A stretch of 64,000 nt of DNA from Paracyclopina nana (GCA_019096065.1 JAGUCH010000007.1:5602501-5666500), one strand, 5' to 3'; shown: positions 1 through 11,904, counted from the first letter of the stretch. Notes: generated by a model not told the origin, from the letters alone. Made by a program: numbers and translations.

Positions 1-3000
1 ACCTAGATCTTTTGAAAGAGTCTAGGGGAATAATGCCAAAGAAGGCATAAACCAAATCTTCACAGCCTTGAGCAAATCATCATCCAATCTTTGTGTCATT
101 GAAATATTTTTATCTGCAGCTTCAAATTTAAGGTTGCGTCTATTTTGTAAATTTTTCTTAAAATATAATAATGACGTAGGTGGTGGTGAAAAAGTAATAA
201 AGTTTCACATCATTTACGGTGAAATGTTCGGAAAACTCAGATTGTGCGTATAGGGATGAAAATACAGCTGTGTGCTCCTCATGACATCCCTATTCTGGCC
301 TGAGAGTAGAATCTTGCCTGCTTTAATAATTTCACTTTTGTTTCTGATGTAAGAGCTCAGTCCATCTGTTCCCAGAATTCCTATGTTCTCAAGAAGAGCC
401 ATCTTCTTCTCATCTGTACCAATACTATTTTCCACCTAGATCTTTTGAAAGAGTCTAGGGGAATAATGCCAAAGAAGGCATAAACCAAATCTTCACAGCC
501 TTGAGCAAATCATCATCCAATCTTTGTGTCATTGAAATATTTTTATCTGCAGCTTCAAATTTAAGGTTGCGTCTATTTTGTAAATTTTTCTTAAAATATA
601 ATAATGACGTAGGTGGTGGTGAAAAAGTAATAAAGTTTCACATCATTTACGGTGAAATGTTCGGAAAACTCAGATTGTGCGTATAGGGATGAAAATACAG
701 CTGTGTGCTCCTCATGACATCCCTATTCTGGCCTGAGAGTAGAATCTTGCCTGCTTTAATAATTTCACTTTTGTTTCTGATGTAAGAGCTCAGTCCATCT
801 GTTCCCAGAATTCCTATGTTCTCAAGAAGAGCCATCTTCTTCTCATCTGTACCAATACTATTTTCCACCTAGATCTTTTGAAAGAGTCTAGGGGAATAAT
901 GCCAAAGAAGGCATAAACCAGATCTTAACAGCCTTGAGCAAATCATCAACCAATCTTTGTGTCATTGAAATATTTTTATCTGCAGCTTCAAATTTAAGGT
1001 TGCATCTATTTTGTAAATTTTTCTTAAAATATAATAATGACGTAGGTGGTGGTGAAAAAGTAATAAAGTTTCACATCATTTACGGTGAAATGTTCTGAAA
1101 ATTCAGATTGTGCGTATAGGGATGAAAATACAGCTGTGTGCTCCTCATGACATCCCTATTCTGGCCTGAGAGTAGAATCTTGCCTGCTTTAATAATTTCA
1201 CTTTTGTTTCTGATGTAAGAGCTCAGTCCATCTGTTCCCAGAATTCCTATGTTCTCAAGAAGAGCCATCTTCTTCTCATCTGTACCAATACTATTTTCCA
1301 CCTAGATCTTTTGAAAGAGTCTAGGGGAATAATGCCAAAGAAGGCATAAACCAAATCTTCACAGCCTTGAGCAAATCATCATCCAATCTTTGTGTCATTG
1401 AAATATTTTTATCTGCAGCTTCAAATTTAAGGTTGTGTCTATTTTGTAAATTTTTCTTAAAATATAATAATGACGTAGGTGGTGGTGAAAAAGTAATAAA
1501 GTTTCACATCATTTACGGTGAAATGTTCTGAAAATTCAGATTGTGCGTATAGGGATGAAAATACAGCTGTGTGCTCCTCGTGACATCCCTATTCTGGCCT
1601 GAGAGTAGAATCTTGCCTGCTTTAATAATTTCACTTTTGTTTCTGATGTAAGAGCTCAGTCCATCTGTTCCCAGAATTCCTATGTTCTCAAGAAGAGCCA
1701 TCTTCTTCTCATCTGTACCAATACTATTTTCCACCTAGATCTTTTGAAAGAGTCTAGGGGAATAATGCCAAAGAAGGCATAAACCAAATCTTCACAGCCT
1801 TGAGCAAATCATCATCCAATCTTTGTGTCATTGAAATATTTTTATCTGCAGCTTCAAATTTAAGGTTGCGTCTATTTTGTAAATTTTTCTTAAAATATAA
1901 TAATGACGTAGGTGGTGGTGAAAAAGTAATAAAGTTTCACATCATTTACGGTGAAATGTTCGGAAAACTCAGATTGTGCGTATAGGGATGAAAATACAGC
2001 TGTGTGCTCCTCATGACATCCCTATTCTGGCCTGAGAGTAGAATCTTTCCCTGCTTTAATAATTTCACTTTTGTTTCTGATGTAAGAGCTCAGTCCATCT
2101 GTTCCCAGAATTCCTATGTTCTCAAGAAGAGCCATCTTCTTCTCATCTGTACCAATACTATTTTCCACCTAGATCTTTTGAAAGAGTCTAGGGGAATAAT
2201 GCCAAAGAAGGCATAAACCAAATCTTCACAGCCTTGAGCAAATCATCATCCAATCTTTGTGTCATTGAAATATTTTTATCTGCAGCTTCAAATTTAAGGT
2301 TGTGTCTATTTTGTAAATTTTTCTTAAAATATAATAATGACGTAGGTGGTGGTGAAAAAGTAATAAAGTTTCACATCATTTACGGTGAAATGTTCTGAAA
2401 ATTCAGATTGTGCGTATAGGGATGAAAATACAGCTGTGTGCTCCTCGTGACATCCCTATTCTGGCCTGAGAGTAGAATCTTGCCTGCTTTAATAATTTCA
2501 CTTTTGTTTCTGATGTAAGAGCTCAGTCCATCTGTTCCCAGAATTCCTATGTTCTCAAGAAGAGCCATCTTCTTCTCATCTGTACCAATACTATTTTCCA
2601 CCTAGATCTTTTGAAAGAGTCTAGGGGAATAATGCCAAAGAAGGCATAAACCAAATCTTCACAGCCTTGAGCAAATCATCATCCAATCTTTGTGTCATTG
2701 AAATATTTTTATCTGCAGCTTCAAATTTAAGGTTGCGTCTATTTTGTAAATTTTTCTTAAAATATAATAATGACGTAGGTGGTGGTGAAAAAGTAATAAA
2801 GTTTCACATCATTTACGGTGAAATGTTCGGAAAACTCAGATTGTGCGTATAGGGATGAAAATACAGCTGTGTGCTCCTCATGACATCCCTATTCTGGCCT
2901 GAGAGTAGAATCTTGCCTGCTTTAATAATTTCACTTTTGTTTCTGATGTAAGAGCTCAGTCCATCTGTTCCCAGAATTCCTATGTTCTCAAGAAGAGCCA

Positions 3001-3217
3001 TCTTCTTCTCATCTGTACCAATACTATTTTCCACCTAGATCTTTTGAAAGAGTCTAGGGGAATAATGCCAAAGAAGGCATAAACCAAATCTTCACAGCCT
3101 TGAGCAAATCATCATCCAATCTTTGTGTCATTGAAATATTTTTATCTGCAGCTTCAAATTTAAGGTTGCGTCTATTTTGTAAATTTTTCTTAAAATATAA
3201 TAATGACGTAGGTGGTG
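1..3217. repeat. 433-bp tandem satellite array, left part
   Basis: About seven and a half head-to-tail units. The motif ACCTAGATCTTTTGAAAGAG recurs at 1, 434, 867, 1300 and onward. Units differ at a few diagnostic sites: GTTCGGAAAACTC versus GTTCTGAAAATTC, GCGTCT/GTGTCT/GCATCT, and CATGAC/CGTGAC. One subtype (unit starting at 867) also has AACCAGATCTTAACAG. Subtypes are interleaved without a clear higher-order period. The array starts before the window and is broken at 3217 by element A. Confidence 0.97.
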
Positions 3218-3412
3218 TGTAGGAGGTTCGTATAGACCCCCCGAGGATGACACGCGCGCCCGCGGGTAGCGATAGAAGAACTTGCTACTGAAACTAGTCG
3301 AGATGTTTACTCGAGTGCGTCCGTTTATTAACTGCTGTACAATTCGTTTCACCGGGACGGGGCGCTCGCAGGCGCCCACAGAACACACCCGTATACCCGT
3401 GTTCCTGCTACA
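3218..3412 (-). repeat. Element A 3' LTR
   Basis: This 195-bp repeat begins TGTAGGAGGTTCG and ends CCTGCTACA, with TG...CA ends extended as an inverted TGTAG/CTACA. It appears identical to 13381-13575. On the minus strand it contains GTTAATAAACGG, a possible AATAAA poly(A) signal. The preceding polypurine tract overlaps the env stop codon. Confidence 0.95.
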
Positions 3413-3424
3413 ACTTCCCCCTAC
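3413..3424 (-). promoter_or_regulatory. Polypurine tract of element A
   Basis: On the minus strand the bases just before the 3' LTR read GTAGGGGGAAGT. This purine run would prime plus-strand synthesis. It overlaps the env stop codon (TAG). The same sequence precedes the element B LTR at 16,551-16,562. Confidence 0.75.
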
Positions 3425-5901
3425 TGAAGGGTTGTCGTGTCCTCACGACGGGGGCCCACGGTCCGTTGTCTGGGCGTAGCAGGCCGAACCGGGGAGATCG
3501 GTGGGGCCGGTGAAACCGCGACTTCCGGGAACGGCTTGAGCGGAGTGGACGTGGCAGAGGGCACCGTAGGCACTGTAGCTGCCGGTAGCACGGTCATCAG
3601 GTAATTATGCATTGACTCGTTTTGCCGGGCCAGCACGTCCACCTGGGCCTGCAGGTTTTTGTAGACCGAGTCCTGTTCTTGGGAGAGGGCCTCTCGCAGC
3701 CGCTGGCGAAATCCACGTCTAGTGCGGGGCGCGGCCTCATCCTCTTCCACGCCCGCGGCGCCGGCTGCGGCCGTCGCATACTTGGGCGGTGCGTCCTCCT
3801 CGTCGTCGTCGTCGTCGTCGGAGCTGCCCAGGTTGGCCAGGCGGAATGCTTGGGTGGTCCCACCCCCGGGGTGGCGGCGTCCTCGGCGAGAGGGCCGTTC
3901 ATCATCGCTGTCGCCCCCGGGGAACAGGATCTGATCCTGCCCTAGGTTGGTCACCATCCTCCACGGCATCTCCACCATCAGGAACGCCGTGTGCCAGATT
4001 GCCAACAACATCCACCACCCGAAGCCGCGTCGTCGGTAGAGGATGATCATACGGAGTAGGGCTCCCAGGATCAACTTCAGGAGGCCCACGGTGATGAGGA
4101 ACCCAGTGAAGTACGAGTAGTACTTCCCCACCGAACTGAAGAAGGGAATGATCGCACTCCCCACGTGGTCCACCATTTGGTCAATGTCCTCCTGGGACCA
4201 GAAGGTGGTAGAGCGGCTACCCGTAATCAGGGAGTTGTGGAGGACGTTGCTGGTGATCGTGTTGACCACCGCCTCCCGGCTGCTGAAGAGGTGGAGGTAC
4301 AAAATGTGGTTGGCCCGTTGCTCCGCAGAGAACACGCCACCACCCAATCCGCGGCTAATGTCGTACTGATGGCTGCGCGGAGCGGCGTCGGACATCGGAT
4401 TGAGCTGGGATGGAGCGATGCAAGCGTGGATCTGGGGCGTGGCGCACATCCATTGATTGTGTATGCGCCACTTGATGGGCGTGATCGAGTCGCACGGGAC
4501 CACGCTCGGCCGGTCGGTCAAGATAAACGACAGCGGGTCCGCAAACCGGGTCTCGTTGTTGACCAGCACGGGGATTTCCTGGGTGCAATTGTCGATGGAC
4601 CGGGTGACCGCCTGTACAGGGTAGCAGGACGTCACGTAGGCCACGGCCCCCGCCCTCGTGACGAGATGGCCGGGTCCGTGGCTGTCCAGGGTGGCGTATG
4701 ACGATGATCCGGAGGCCATGCTCTGCAACTTGGAGTGTAAGATTGCGCGCTCATTTTTGCAAATCAGTTCTTGTAAGAATTTAAACCGATCCTGAATGTG
4801 CAGCGCATGTTGTGAGTGCACAAACGCGAGCTGCGTCTGGATGTTCGCTCCGTCCATGTCCTCTGGGTGCAGGTACTTGGCTTGCAGGGGCCCTTCCCCG
4901 GGCCCCACCAAGAGGATGGCAAAGTCCCTCAGCTGGGTGGTGAACAGCTTCCGCTGACACATGGATTGTACTCCTTTGAGGACGAACCCCGCGAACCTTG
5001 ACTCCTCCTCATGGGCTAGCAGGAGGAGATCGCCAAGATGTCCAGCTCCTCCCATGAGGCTGGTGGCGTTCCGGGGAGGATAGAGCACGGCAGGCCCTCG
5101 ATACACCTCACTAAGCTCGTCCTCGCAGCGAGGTGACTTCCGCTTGGGCCACACAATAGTACCTTCCGCATCGTCTTGCACGATGAGGTCCTGGAAATTC
5201 GCCGTCAAGTGGTTGGAGAACACCACCCGCCCGTTGGCCGTATTCAGCTTCCCGTAAATTGGCTCTACCAGCGCATGGATGGTGGTGGTCTCGTATGATT
5301 TGTAGAACGTGACACCTCCGCTGGTGAAAGTGGTGGTGGTGCACTTGTGGTCCTTATCCAATCCTCCTTTGGAGAAATAAGAGAGCGAGGTCGGATTATT
5401 GAGAGCTACCTCCACCTTCTTGTTCTCCACTATCAGGTAATGCTTCTCCGCGGCCTCCCGACACGCTTGTGGGGTTACCAAGTAGGGCCGGTTGACATCA
5501 GTCATTTGACTGCCATAACTGATGCTATCGTATCCACATCTTGTCACTTGTCGGGACAAATGCACCCTGCACCGGAAGGCCTTGATCGAGAGGGTCGACG
5601 CGGTCTGGAGCACCTGGACTGTGATATTGGCCGGGGGCCTGATATGCGCTCGAATGTCCTCGCAGAGCTCTGGCTGACTCAGGTCGATGGCTTCGTGGAT
5701 GGCATCGGGTGCGCGCGCAGTCGTAGGTGGTGAATGACGTGACCTTTGCGTCCGGGGTGTAAAGATCAGCGACGCGGCTCCGGGGTGACGTCCCGGGACC
5801 ACGGCCGCCTGGGCCAGTTCACTGAACAGGATCCAGTAGGCATACACAAAGAAGGCCATCAAGTACATAGAGGGCCAAAGAAAGCAGCTTACTGGCGTCA
5901 T
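3421..5901 (-). CDS. env: Envelope glycoprotein, element A (intact, 826 aa)
   Basis: This is a viral-type membrane glycoprotein expected on the virion surface for entry. It starts at ATG 5901. A hydrophobic signal-like N-terminus (about residues 5-32) is followed by a long Cys-containing ectodomain with motifs such as RCGYDSISYGS, DNCTQEIPVLVNNETRF and CATPQIHACIAP. Two close hydrophobic segments lie at about residues 592-642, separated by the basic RRRGFGWW. The cytoplasmic tail of about 180 residues has an acidic Asp run, a PPKY motif (about 705-708), a coiled-coil-like stretch (about 737-770) and a Pro-rich end. The ectodomain pattern resembles chuvirus-like glycoproteins known from arthropod retroelements; this is from memory of the family, not a search. 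Copies B and C are broken. env follows pol by about 210 bp and probably needs splicing. Confidence 0.88.
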   Translation of the reverse strand: MTPVSCFLWPSMYLMAFFVYAYWILFSELAQAAVVPGRHPGAASLIFTPRTQRSRHSPPTTARAPDAIHEAIDLSQPELCEDIRAHIRPPANITVQVLQTASTLSIKAFRCRVHLSRQVTRCGYDSISYGSQMTDVNRPYLVTPQACREAAEKHYLIVENKKVEVALNNPTSLSYFSKGGLDKDHKCTTTTFTSGGVTFYKSYETTTIHALVEPIYGKLNTANGRVVFSNHLTANFQDLIVQDDAEGTIVWPKRKSPRCEDELSEVYRGPAVLYPPRNATSLMGGAGHLGDLLLLAHEEESRFAGFVLKGVQSMCQRKLFTTQLRDFAILLVGPGEGPLQAKYLHPEDMDGANIQTQLAFVHSQHALHIQDRFKFLQELICKNERAILHSKLQSMASGSSSYATLDSHGPGHLVTRAGAVAYVTSCYPVQAVTRSIDNCTQEIPVLVNNETRFADPLSFILTDRPSVVPCDSITPIKWRIHNQWMCATPQIHACIAPSQLNPMSDAAPRSHQYDISRGLGGGVFSAEQRANHILYLHLFSSREAVVNTITSNVLHNSLITGSRSTTFWSQEDIDQMVDHVGSAIIPFFSSVGKYYSYFTGFLITVGLLKLILGALLRMIILYRRRGFGWWMLLAIWHTAFLMVEMPWRMVTNLGQDQILFPGGDSDDERPSRRGRRHPGGGTTQAFRLANLGSSDDDDDDEEDAPPKYATAAAGAAGVEEDEAAPRTRRGFRQRLREALSQEQDSVYKNLQAQVDVLARQNESMHNYLMTVLPAATVPTVPSATSTPLKPFPEVAVSPAPPISPVRPATPRQRTVGPRREDTTTLQ

Positions 5902-6113
5902 GATTTGTTGATTTGTGGGTTATGAGTTTGTATGGTCGCAAATTAGATTAGCACTGGTACTCAGAACTGGAAGAGAGGAATAGTAAATTATTGAGCTGTC
6001 ATAATTTTGCGGCCAGAATGCGAAAGTTTTGAAGTTTTACTGTTTTTGCTGTTTTTGCGTGCGCGCGTGTTGCCACCCCCCCAAACTTTTGTATGAGGGC
6101 AGCAATATGCGCA

Positions 6114-9100
6114 TTAATCAAATACATTATCAGAATTCGGTGTTGATATGGTAGAATTTTGCCCTTGTGATGATGATGATGATGTTTGTGATCGCGACGC
6201 TTCTGGGATGGTTGATGGTATTGACGGTCTTATTGGTGGTGGCCGCGGTTCTAGCGGTGGCAGCAGATACCTCGTTGTTTCAGGCAGAGCTTGTGCGGTT
6301 GGTGCTTGTTGCAGGGGCAGCAGTGCATCGTCGCGACTTGCTTGCTTGTCGCCGCTTCTCGTTCTGGAGCGCGAGGTCTCTGCGAGCTTGTCTTGGCCTC
6401 CTAATATTTGCTGTGAATATTCCTGCAACATTTCTGCTGCCGTTCTTCTTTTCCTCGGTGGTGGCCGAGGTGTTGGTGATGGCGGCGGCGAGTTGTGGCC
6501 GTAATCATCGGGTGAGATTTGGTCCTGCTGCTCACCTTCATTCGGAGGGGTGTCATTATCGTCCTGTGACATGTGTTCAAACATGGTGCAGTCATATTGT
6601 GGAATGGTTGGATCGTCGTTGAATGGCGGAATAGTGTCATCCTTCGCATGTGGGAATCCATATTCGCGATCCGTTGGTGCTACTGCATATTCGAACGCAT
6701 GTGTAGTTTCGCTGGGCTGTTCATCGGAGGCTGGGTCGGGGGCGTGCATATGCTCCGCAGATTCATCTCCCGGCATGTCGAAGTCCATGTTTTCCGTGGG
6801 AGGCGATGTGATGGTCTCGGCTTGTGGATCTGACGGTTCGATGTACCGTTTCAGTCGGTCCACGGAGACAACTTGCTTCTTGGTTAGCGGCCATGATGGG
6901 TCTGGCGAGATTTCGTACGTGAGCTCGTTGATTCTTTTCTCGATGGTCCAAGGGCCGGTCCAGAAAGTTTGCAACTTTTTGGATATTGACCGCACGACCC
7001 TTGGCGTGAACAGCCACACTTTCTGGCCTGGGGAGAAGGCTTGCTTATCCATATGATAGGCCCGTCTTTGCCGTTCAATGGATGCGGAAATGTTCTTGCG
7101 AGCCCACTCATGCGCGAGTTGTATCCGTTCCCGCAGCTGCTTGGCGAAACGGCCAGCTTCGGTTGCCTTATGCACTGCCGGCTGCGGGTCCCCAAAGATG
7201 AGATCGAGGTTGGTGGTAGGTTGCCTGCCGAACACCATTTCATAGGGAGCCAGCCCCGTGGATCGATTCTTTGTGGTACGCAAGATGAATAATGCAAACG
7301 GCACTACTTCGGCCCATTTAGAATAGTGTCCCTTGATCATCTTACGTATGAGCTCGTTAAGGTCACGGTGGGCCCGCTCTACTGGGTTGCTCTTCGGGTT
7401 GTATGATGGCGTGGTTGTGGCCATGATGCCTAAAGCCGAGCATACTTCCCTCATGAGGTGTGCTGTGAAGTGAGTACCTTGGTCGGTGTGCAGGCGCTCC
7501 GGCAGTCCAAAACGGGGGATGATTTCCGTCGTGAGGAATCGTACCGCTGTCTCAGCATCATTGGATCGGCATGGGAAGGCTTCGATCCACTTACTGAACA
7601 CACACTTGGCCGTGAATAGGTACCGGTGCTGGTTGGACGTGGGCTTGAACGGGCCCACATAGTCAAGGCTGAGCACCTGGAACGGAAATCCAGCATGGCG
7701 TGGTACCAGGGTGTGCCGCTGATCCGGGGTTGCGGGTTTAGATTTCTGACACAGCAAGCAGGACTTTACGACCTCATCGGCCACTCTAGCCATGTTTGGG
7801 AAGTAGAAGTGTTGAGCTGCCCGATGGATCAGGTTGTCTCGACCCTGGTGTCCCATGGTTTCGTGCACGTGCCTCAGACTGGCCTCCTCCCACTTGCGAG
7901 GTACGATGAGCCGAGTCGAGGGCCGGCCTTGCGGGTCACGCAGCCGGAGAGCTCCTTGCTGGTCCAGGCATAGGCTGTTGAATTGTTCCATGAGTACCCG
8001 CCCTCGGGCGGAGGCAGCATCGAGGTGGGCTCTGGAGGGAGCTTGCTGGAGTTTGACCAATTGGCGCAGCGTCACCAGGTCGTCATCCTCCTCCTGAGCT
8101 TCGGCCCATAACTCCGGTTTGGTGGGAATGAGCTTCAGGCTGGCCACGCGGAAGAAGTCGTCATCGGAAACTTCAGCGCTAATGTGGTCTCCTGCTTGGT
8201 CCAAATGAGGCGCCCGACTGAGGGAATCGGCATTGCCGTGCTTGGTGCCTGCCCGATGGACGACCTCGAAGTCGTAGTTGGAGATGGTGTCGAGCCACCT
8301 GGCCAACATGCCCGTCGGAGCCTCCATGGAGCGAATCCATAGCAGAGCCCGGTGGTCGGTCCGGAGGATGAACCTTCGATGCTGCAAGTAGTATTTGAAT
8401 TGCTTGATGAAGATAATAACAGCGACCAGCTCTCCCTGGTTGGCGGAATAATTGCTCTGGGCCGAGGTCAACTTCTTTGCTCCGTACAAGATGACTCGCT
8501 CCTTGCCTCTCTGCACCTGGGACAAGACCGCCCCTACTGCCCTGTTCTCTTGGGAGAAGTCGGTGTCCAAGATGAACGGGTTTGGGGACGCGAAGTCGGG
8601 ATACGCAAGGACCGGGGCCGACACGAGCCGCCTTTTGATCTCCTCGAAAGCATCACGATACTCCTGCGACGGTTCGAAGGTCTGAGTATCAGAAGTCCCA
8701 TCATCCTTGGATAGCCGGGCAGTCAGTGGCGCGGCGATGTGTTGGTATTTCTCGATGAAGGCCCGGTAGTAATTGGCCTTGCCCATGAAGATGCGAAGGA
8801 GTTTGCGAGTGTTGGGTAGCGGCCACTTGCGAATGAGATCTATGTAAGCTGGCATGACTTCCAGCCCTTTCGGGTGACAACATGCCCGAGGTAAGTCACC
8901 CTGGTCTGGAAGAGGTGGCACTTGGTGGGCTTGAGCAACAGGCCTGCCTTCTGATGGGCCTGGAGGACGATCTTGAGGTTTTGCAAGTGCGAATCGAAAT
9001 CGGGGGAGTGAACCAAGCAGTCGTCCAGGTAGGGCAGGGCCACGTTCCATGGCACGCCCTCTAATACCAGGCGGTTCAAGCGGCTGTATGTCTTAGGGGC

Positions 9101-10520
9101 ATTCGTGAGCCCGAAAGGCATCTTCAAGAAGGCATACGAGCCATCCCCAGTGGAGAACGTAGTCTTCTCCACGTCCTCAGCGCGAATCGGCACTACGTTG
9201 AAGGCTCCCACCGCGTCCAGGGTGTAGAACACGGTGGAGCGGGCTAGCCGGCTCAGGTTGTCCCTCACGTCCCGATGGGGTGGGAATCGACCACCGTGAT
9301 TTTGTTGAGCTCACGATAATCCACGCACCAACGGAGACTGCCGTCCTTCTTGCGCACGGGGACCAGTGGGGCTGACCACGGGGATGAGATCGGAGTGATG
9401 ACCTCTTCTTCCAACCACTTATGGATCTGCTCCTTCAAGGAGGACTCCAGGTTGGGGTTGATTGGCCTCCGCCTAATGTTGATCGGTCGGGCGCCAGGCT
9501 TGAGATCTATCGCATGCTCCACCAACTTGGTCTGCCCAGTGCGACCATCGAAGGAGAAGGCGCCCAGGTACGCGGCCAGCAGGGACGCGGCCGCCCTCAG
9601 GCGTTCGGGATGCCGGCGAAGGAGGTCGTTTTCTTTCAATCCGAATGCTTGAATCGTGAACTCGATCTTCTCCTGTGGGCTGGCATCATGGGGCAGCCCC
9701 GGCGGCGGCTCCGCGGCCCGGATCGCTTGGAGGTGTGGTGCGGATGCAGCGAGGGCAGCGGCCTCCATGGGCTCGTACTCCTTAGCACACCGTAAAGAGT
9801 GCCCCCCTTTACTTGCAAGGGGTGATCCAGTGGGTTCAGCATTCCCACCAGCAGGTGGCCTCCTGCGGAGGGTCGCACCACGGCGTTCAGCCAAGGAGCC
9901 AGCTGGGTTTCTTCAGCGAACTGCCCTTCAGCCTCCAGGACTGCGGGCTTTGCATCGCCGTGAGGCCATAGAGCGGCAACGGCCGCGACGAGAGCAGTGC
10001 TGCGTGGCGGGACAGTGGCCGGCCGGAGGACACATATTGGGTATTCCCGGGGAAGGCTGGGTGGAGGCCGACAGGGCCCCAACGAGGGGAACACAGTGGC
10101 CGTGAATTCTCAGGGCACCCCGCGAGTGGAGCTGGTCGATGCGGTGGTGGCTCAAGAAGGGCCCCGAGAGGTTGAAGTCCATAGACAAATTGCGCACCAC
10201 TGCCGGGCGGATGGAGAACACGTGAGGGTGCTCCCGAACTGCACCCGTAGAGGCTGCTTGAGTTCCCCCAACACTTGCAGCCGATGGCGGGCGTGGGCCG
10301 TGCCCACAGCGGTCATGTCCTCCAGGGGTCGCAACCCGTGGGGGAGGACTCCCAGTCGCTTAGCGAAGTCCTCAGAGATGCAAGTGCGCCAGCTGTTTCC
10401 GCTGTCCACTAAGGCTCGCGTCTTGATGCGGCCGATGTGCACTGGCACTTGGGTTAAAAATTGTTTATGCTGTGTGATGTGGTCTAATGCGGCCAAGATG
10501 AGGATGCTGGCGTGACCCGG
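6114..10520 (-). pseudogene. pol: Pol polyprotein, element A (frame-disrupted)
   Basis: Domains in order are an aspartic protease (VPVHIGRIKTRALVDSGNSW; DSG catalytic motif, about 10,400), a linker, RT (RKKDGSLRWCVDYRE, FGLTNAPKTY, YLDDCLVH), RNase H (DTDFS, RTDHRALL), an H2C2 integrase zinc domain (HVHETMGHQGRDN...CLLC), an integrase DDE core (LDYVGPF, HTDQGTHF, NPVERAH), a GPW-type C-terminal module and a long acidic Pro/Ser tail. The frame changes near 10,200, 9,790, 9,267 and 8,875; from about 8,875 to 6,114 it is open. Copies B and C are open across some of these sites, so the breaks are private to this copy. They are either mutations or base-calling indels. With identical LTRs, a recent non-autonomous jump or assembly error are both possible. 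Confidence 0.9.
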
Positions 10521-10530
10521 GCGGAGCCCT

Positions 10531-11883
10531 CTACAACCGGGTCGGGTCGTTTCCCGCCGGCGTATTCCCGGAAGCTTCCGACTCGGCCTCAGGGCCGGCC
10601 TCACTGATCTCGTTGACCTTGGGCCGCTTGCCGGCGGACTGCTTGCCGCTGGACTGGTTGGAATCGGAGGACCGCTTCCGGTCCGAAGGCTGGCCCGACC
10701 CCCACTTGCCCGAGGCGGATGAAGAGCGTTGCTGCAGTTGGCTTGCAGCTTTGTGCCACTTGTTGATCTTGGGGTTGTAACGGTTGTTGCGCTTGTCCCG
10801 CTCGAGGGCGCGGCACTCGGCCCGGCGATGGCCTTTCCTCTCGCAGTAGAAACAAGTGATGTCGGCATCGGCATCCGAGGAATGCAGGGCGGCTACTCGG
10901 CCTTTGCTTTGCCCGATCGTCATCCAACACTCGGCTTGGCAAGCGGCCTCCAGGGCATCGGCCATGGTGGCGAACTTGTGCCCGGCGAGGCCCATCACTA
11001 CGTCTTTGCGGTGCATCTTGGTGACGAAGATGCGGATGAGGTCAGGGTAGGTCTCGACCTCCTTGGCGAGCTCCGGTCTGGCTCGAACAAAGATGCTCCT
11101 CAGGCGGGCATGCCATTGCGGAATAGCCTCATCTGCCTTCTGCTGGGCAGTCTCCAAGGCAATACGGGCCACCTGAGAGGACGTGGCGGTGACGAAGAAC
11201 CTCTCGTACGCATCCAGCAGGTGCATGAAAGTGAAGGCTTCGTCACCCAGTCGGAGGTCGACCTCGTTGACCGTCCGGAGCGCCACCCCGACCATGGCGT
11301 GCTTGATCTCCATTTTCTTGGTGGCCTCCGAGGCCGTTGAACCCAAGAAGGTGGCCTCTACATGCAGGCGGAAGGTGAGCCATTTATCGGCCTCTGTGTC
11401 CTCAAACTTCTCAAGTTTCCGCTTGCGACCGGCGCGAGCCGCGGCGGCCTCGGCCTCGAGGCGCCGGGCTTCCGCCTCCACTTGTCGCAACTCGGCCTCC
11501 CTCTGTCTGGTCTCGAGGTCGGCGTTCCGTTGGGCTTCGAACCCGCGAAGGAGTTGGAGCATCATGGCTTGCATGTCTCCTGACGCCGGGGGTGCGTTGT
11601 TCGGCCCGGCCAATTGGGGCGGTGGAAGCCCGCCAGCGGCGCCGCCGCTTCCCCCTGTGGGCGTGCCCGATCGTGGGTGGGTCCCGCCCTGGGCCCCAAG
11701 TGGATTGCCTCCTTGGGCCCCGCCAACCCCGAGGGGGTTGCCCCCTTGGGCCCCGCCAACCCCGAAGGGCGCGAGGACCTCGACCTCCTCCCGGCGCGAG
11801 CCGGCGAGGTGGCCAGGATCGGAGAGATTATCGGGGTCTTCGTCAGCGGAAGATGGGCGTTGCTTTGGTGATCGAAGCATCAT
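10531..11883 (-). CDS. gag: Gag polyprotein, element A
   Basis: This is the structural capsid/nucleocapsid protein of the element. I chose the ATG at 11883; the frame stays open 21 nt upstream but without ATG. The order is an acidic N-terminus, a Gly/Pro-rich tract with a repeated GGAQGGNPLG motif, a Glu/Arg/Ala-rich helical stretch (EAEARRLEAEAAAARAGRKR), then a predicted capsid domain containing the WLTFRLHVEATFLG region. A single CCHC knuckle, CFYCERKGHRRAEC (C-X2-C-X4-H-X4-C), lies near the C-terminus, followed by a Ser/Lys-rich tail. About 450 aa is normal for this lineage. Two homologous copies lie at 45.7-46.2 and 52.3-53.6 kb. The next ORF (protease) is in another frame, so Gag-Pol expression would need a frameshift. 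Confidence 0.9.
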   Translation of the reverse strand: MMLRSPKQRPSSADEDPDNLSDPGHLAGSRREEVEVLAPFGVGGAQGGNPLGVGGAQGGNPLGAQGGTHPRSGTPTGGSGGAAGGLPPPQLAGPNNAPPASGDMQAMMLQLLRGFEAQRNADLETRQREAELRQVEAEARRLEAEAAAARAGRKRKLEKFEDTEADKWLTFRLHVEATFLGSTASEATKKMEIKHAMVGVALRTVNEVDLRLGDEAFTFMHLLDAYERFFVTATSSQVARIALETAQQKADEAIPQWHARLRSIFVRARPELAKEVETYPDLIRIFVTKMHRKDVVMGLAGHKFATMADALEAACQAECWMTIGQSKGRVAALHSSDADADITCFYCERKGHRRAECRALERDKRNNRYNPKINKWHKAASQLQQRSSSASGKWGSGQPSDRKRSSDSNQSSGKQSAGKRPKVNEISEAGPEAESEASGNTPAGNDPTRL

Positions 11884-11904
11884 GATGTCTACTGTGCTAT
11901 ACAA

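Noticed and set aside
214-3034. Repeated 73-aa and 61-aa ORFs in the satellite as genes
   Set aside because: They recur because the units are nearly identical; there is no promoter, intron or known domain. Kept only as a hint on satellite origin.
3622-5733. Plus-strand ORFs across env, pol and gag of elements A-C
   Set aside because: GC-rich shadows of the minus-strand retroelement genes.
9265-10221. Programmed frameshifts to explain all frame changes in element A pol
   Set aside because: Copies B and C are open at several of the same positions, so these breaks are copy-specific. Only the gag/protease overlap is a plausible programmed site.
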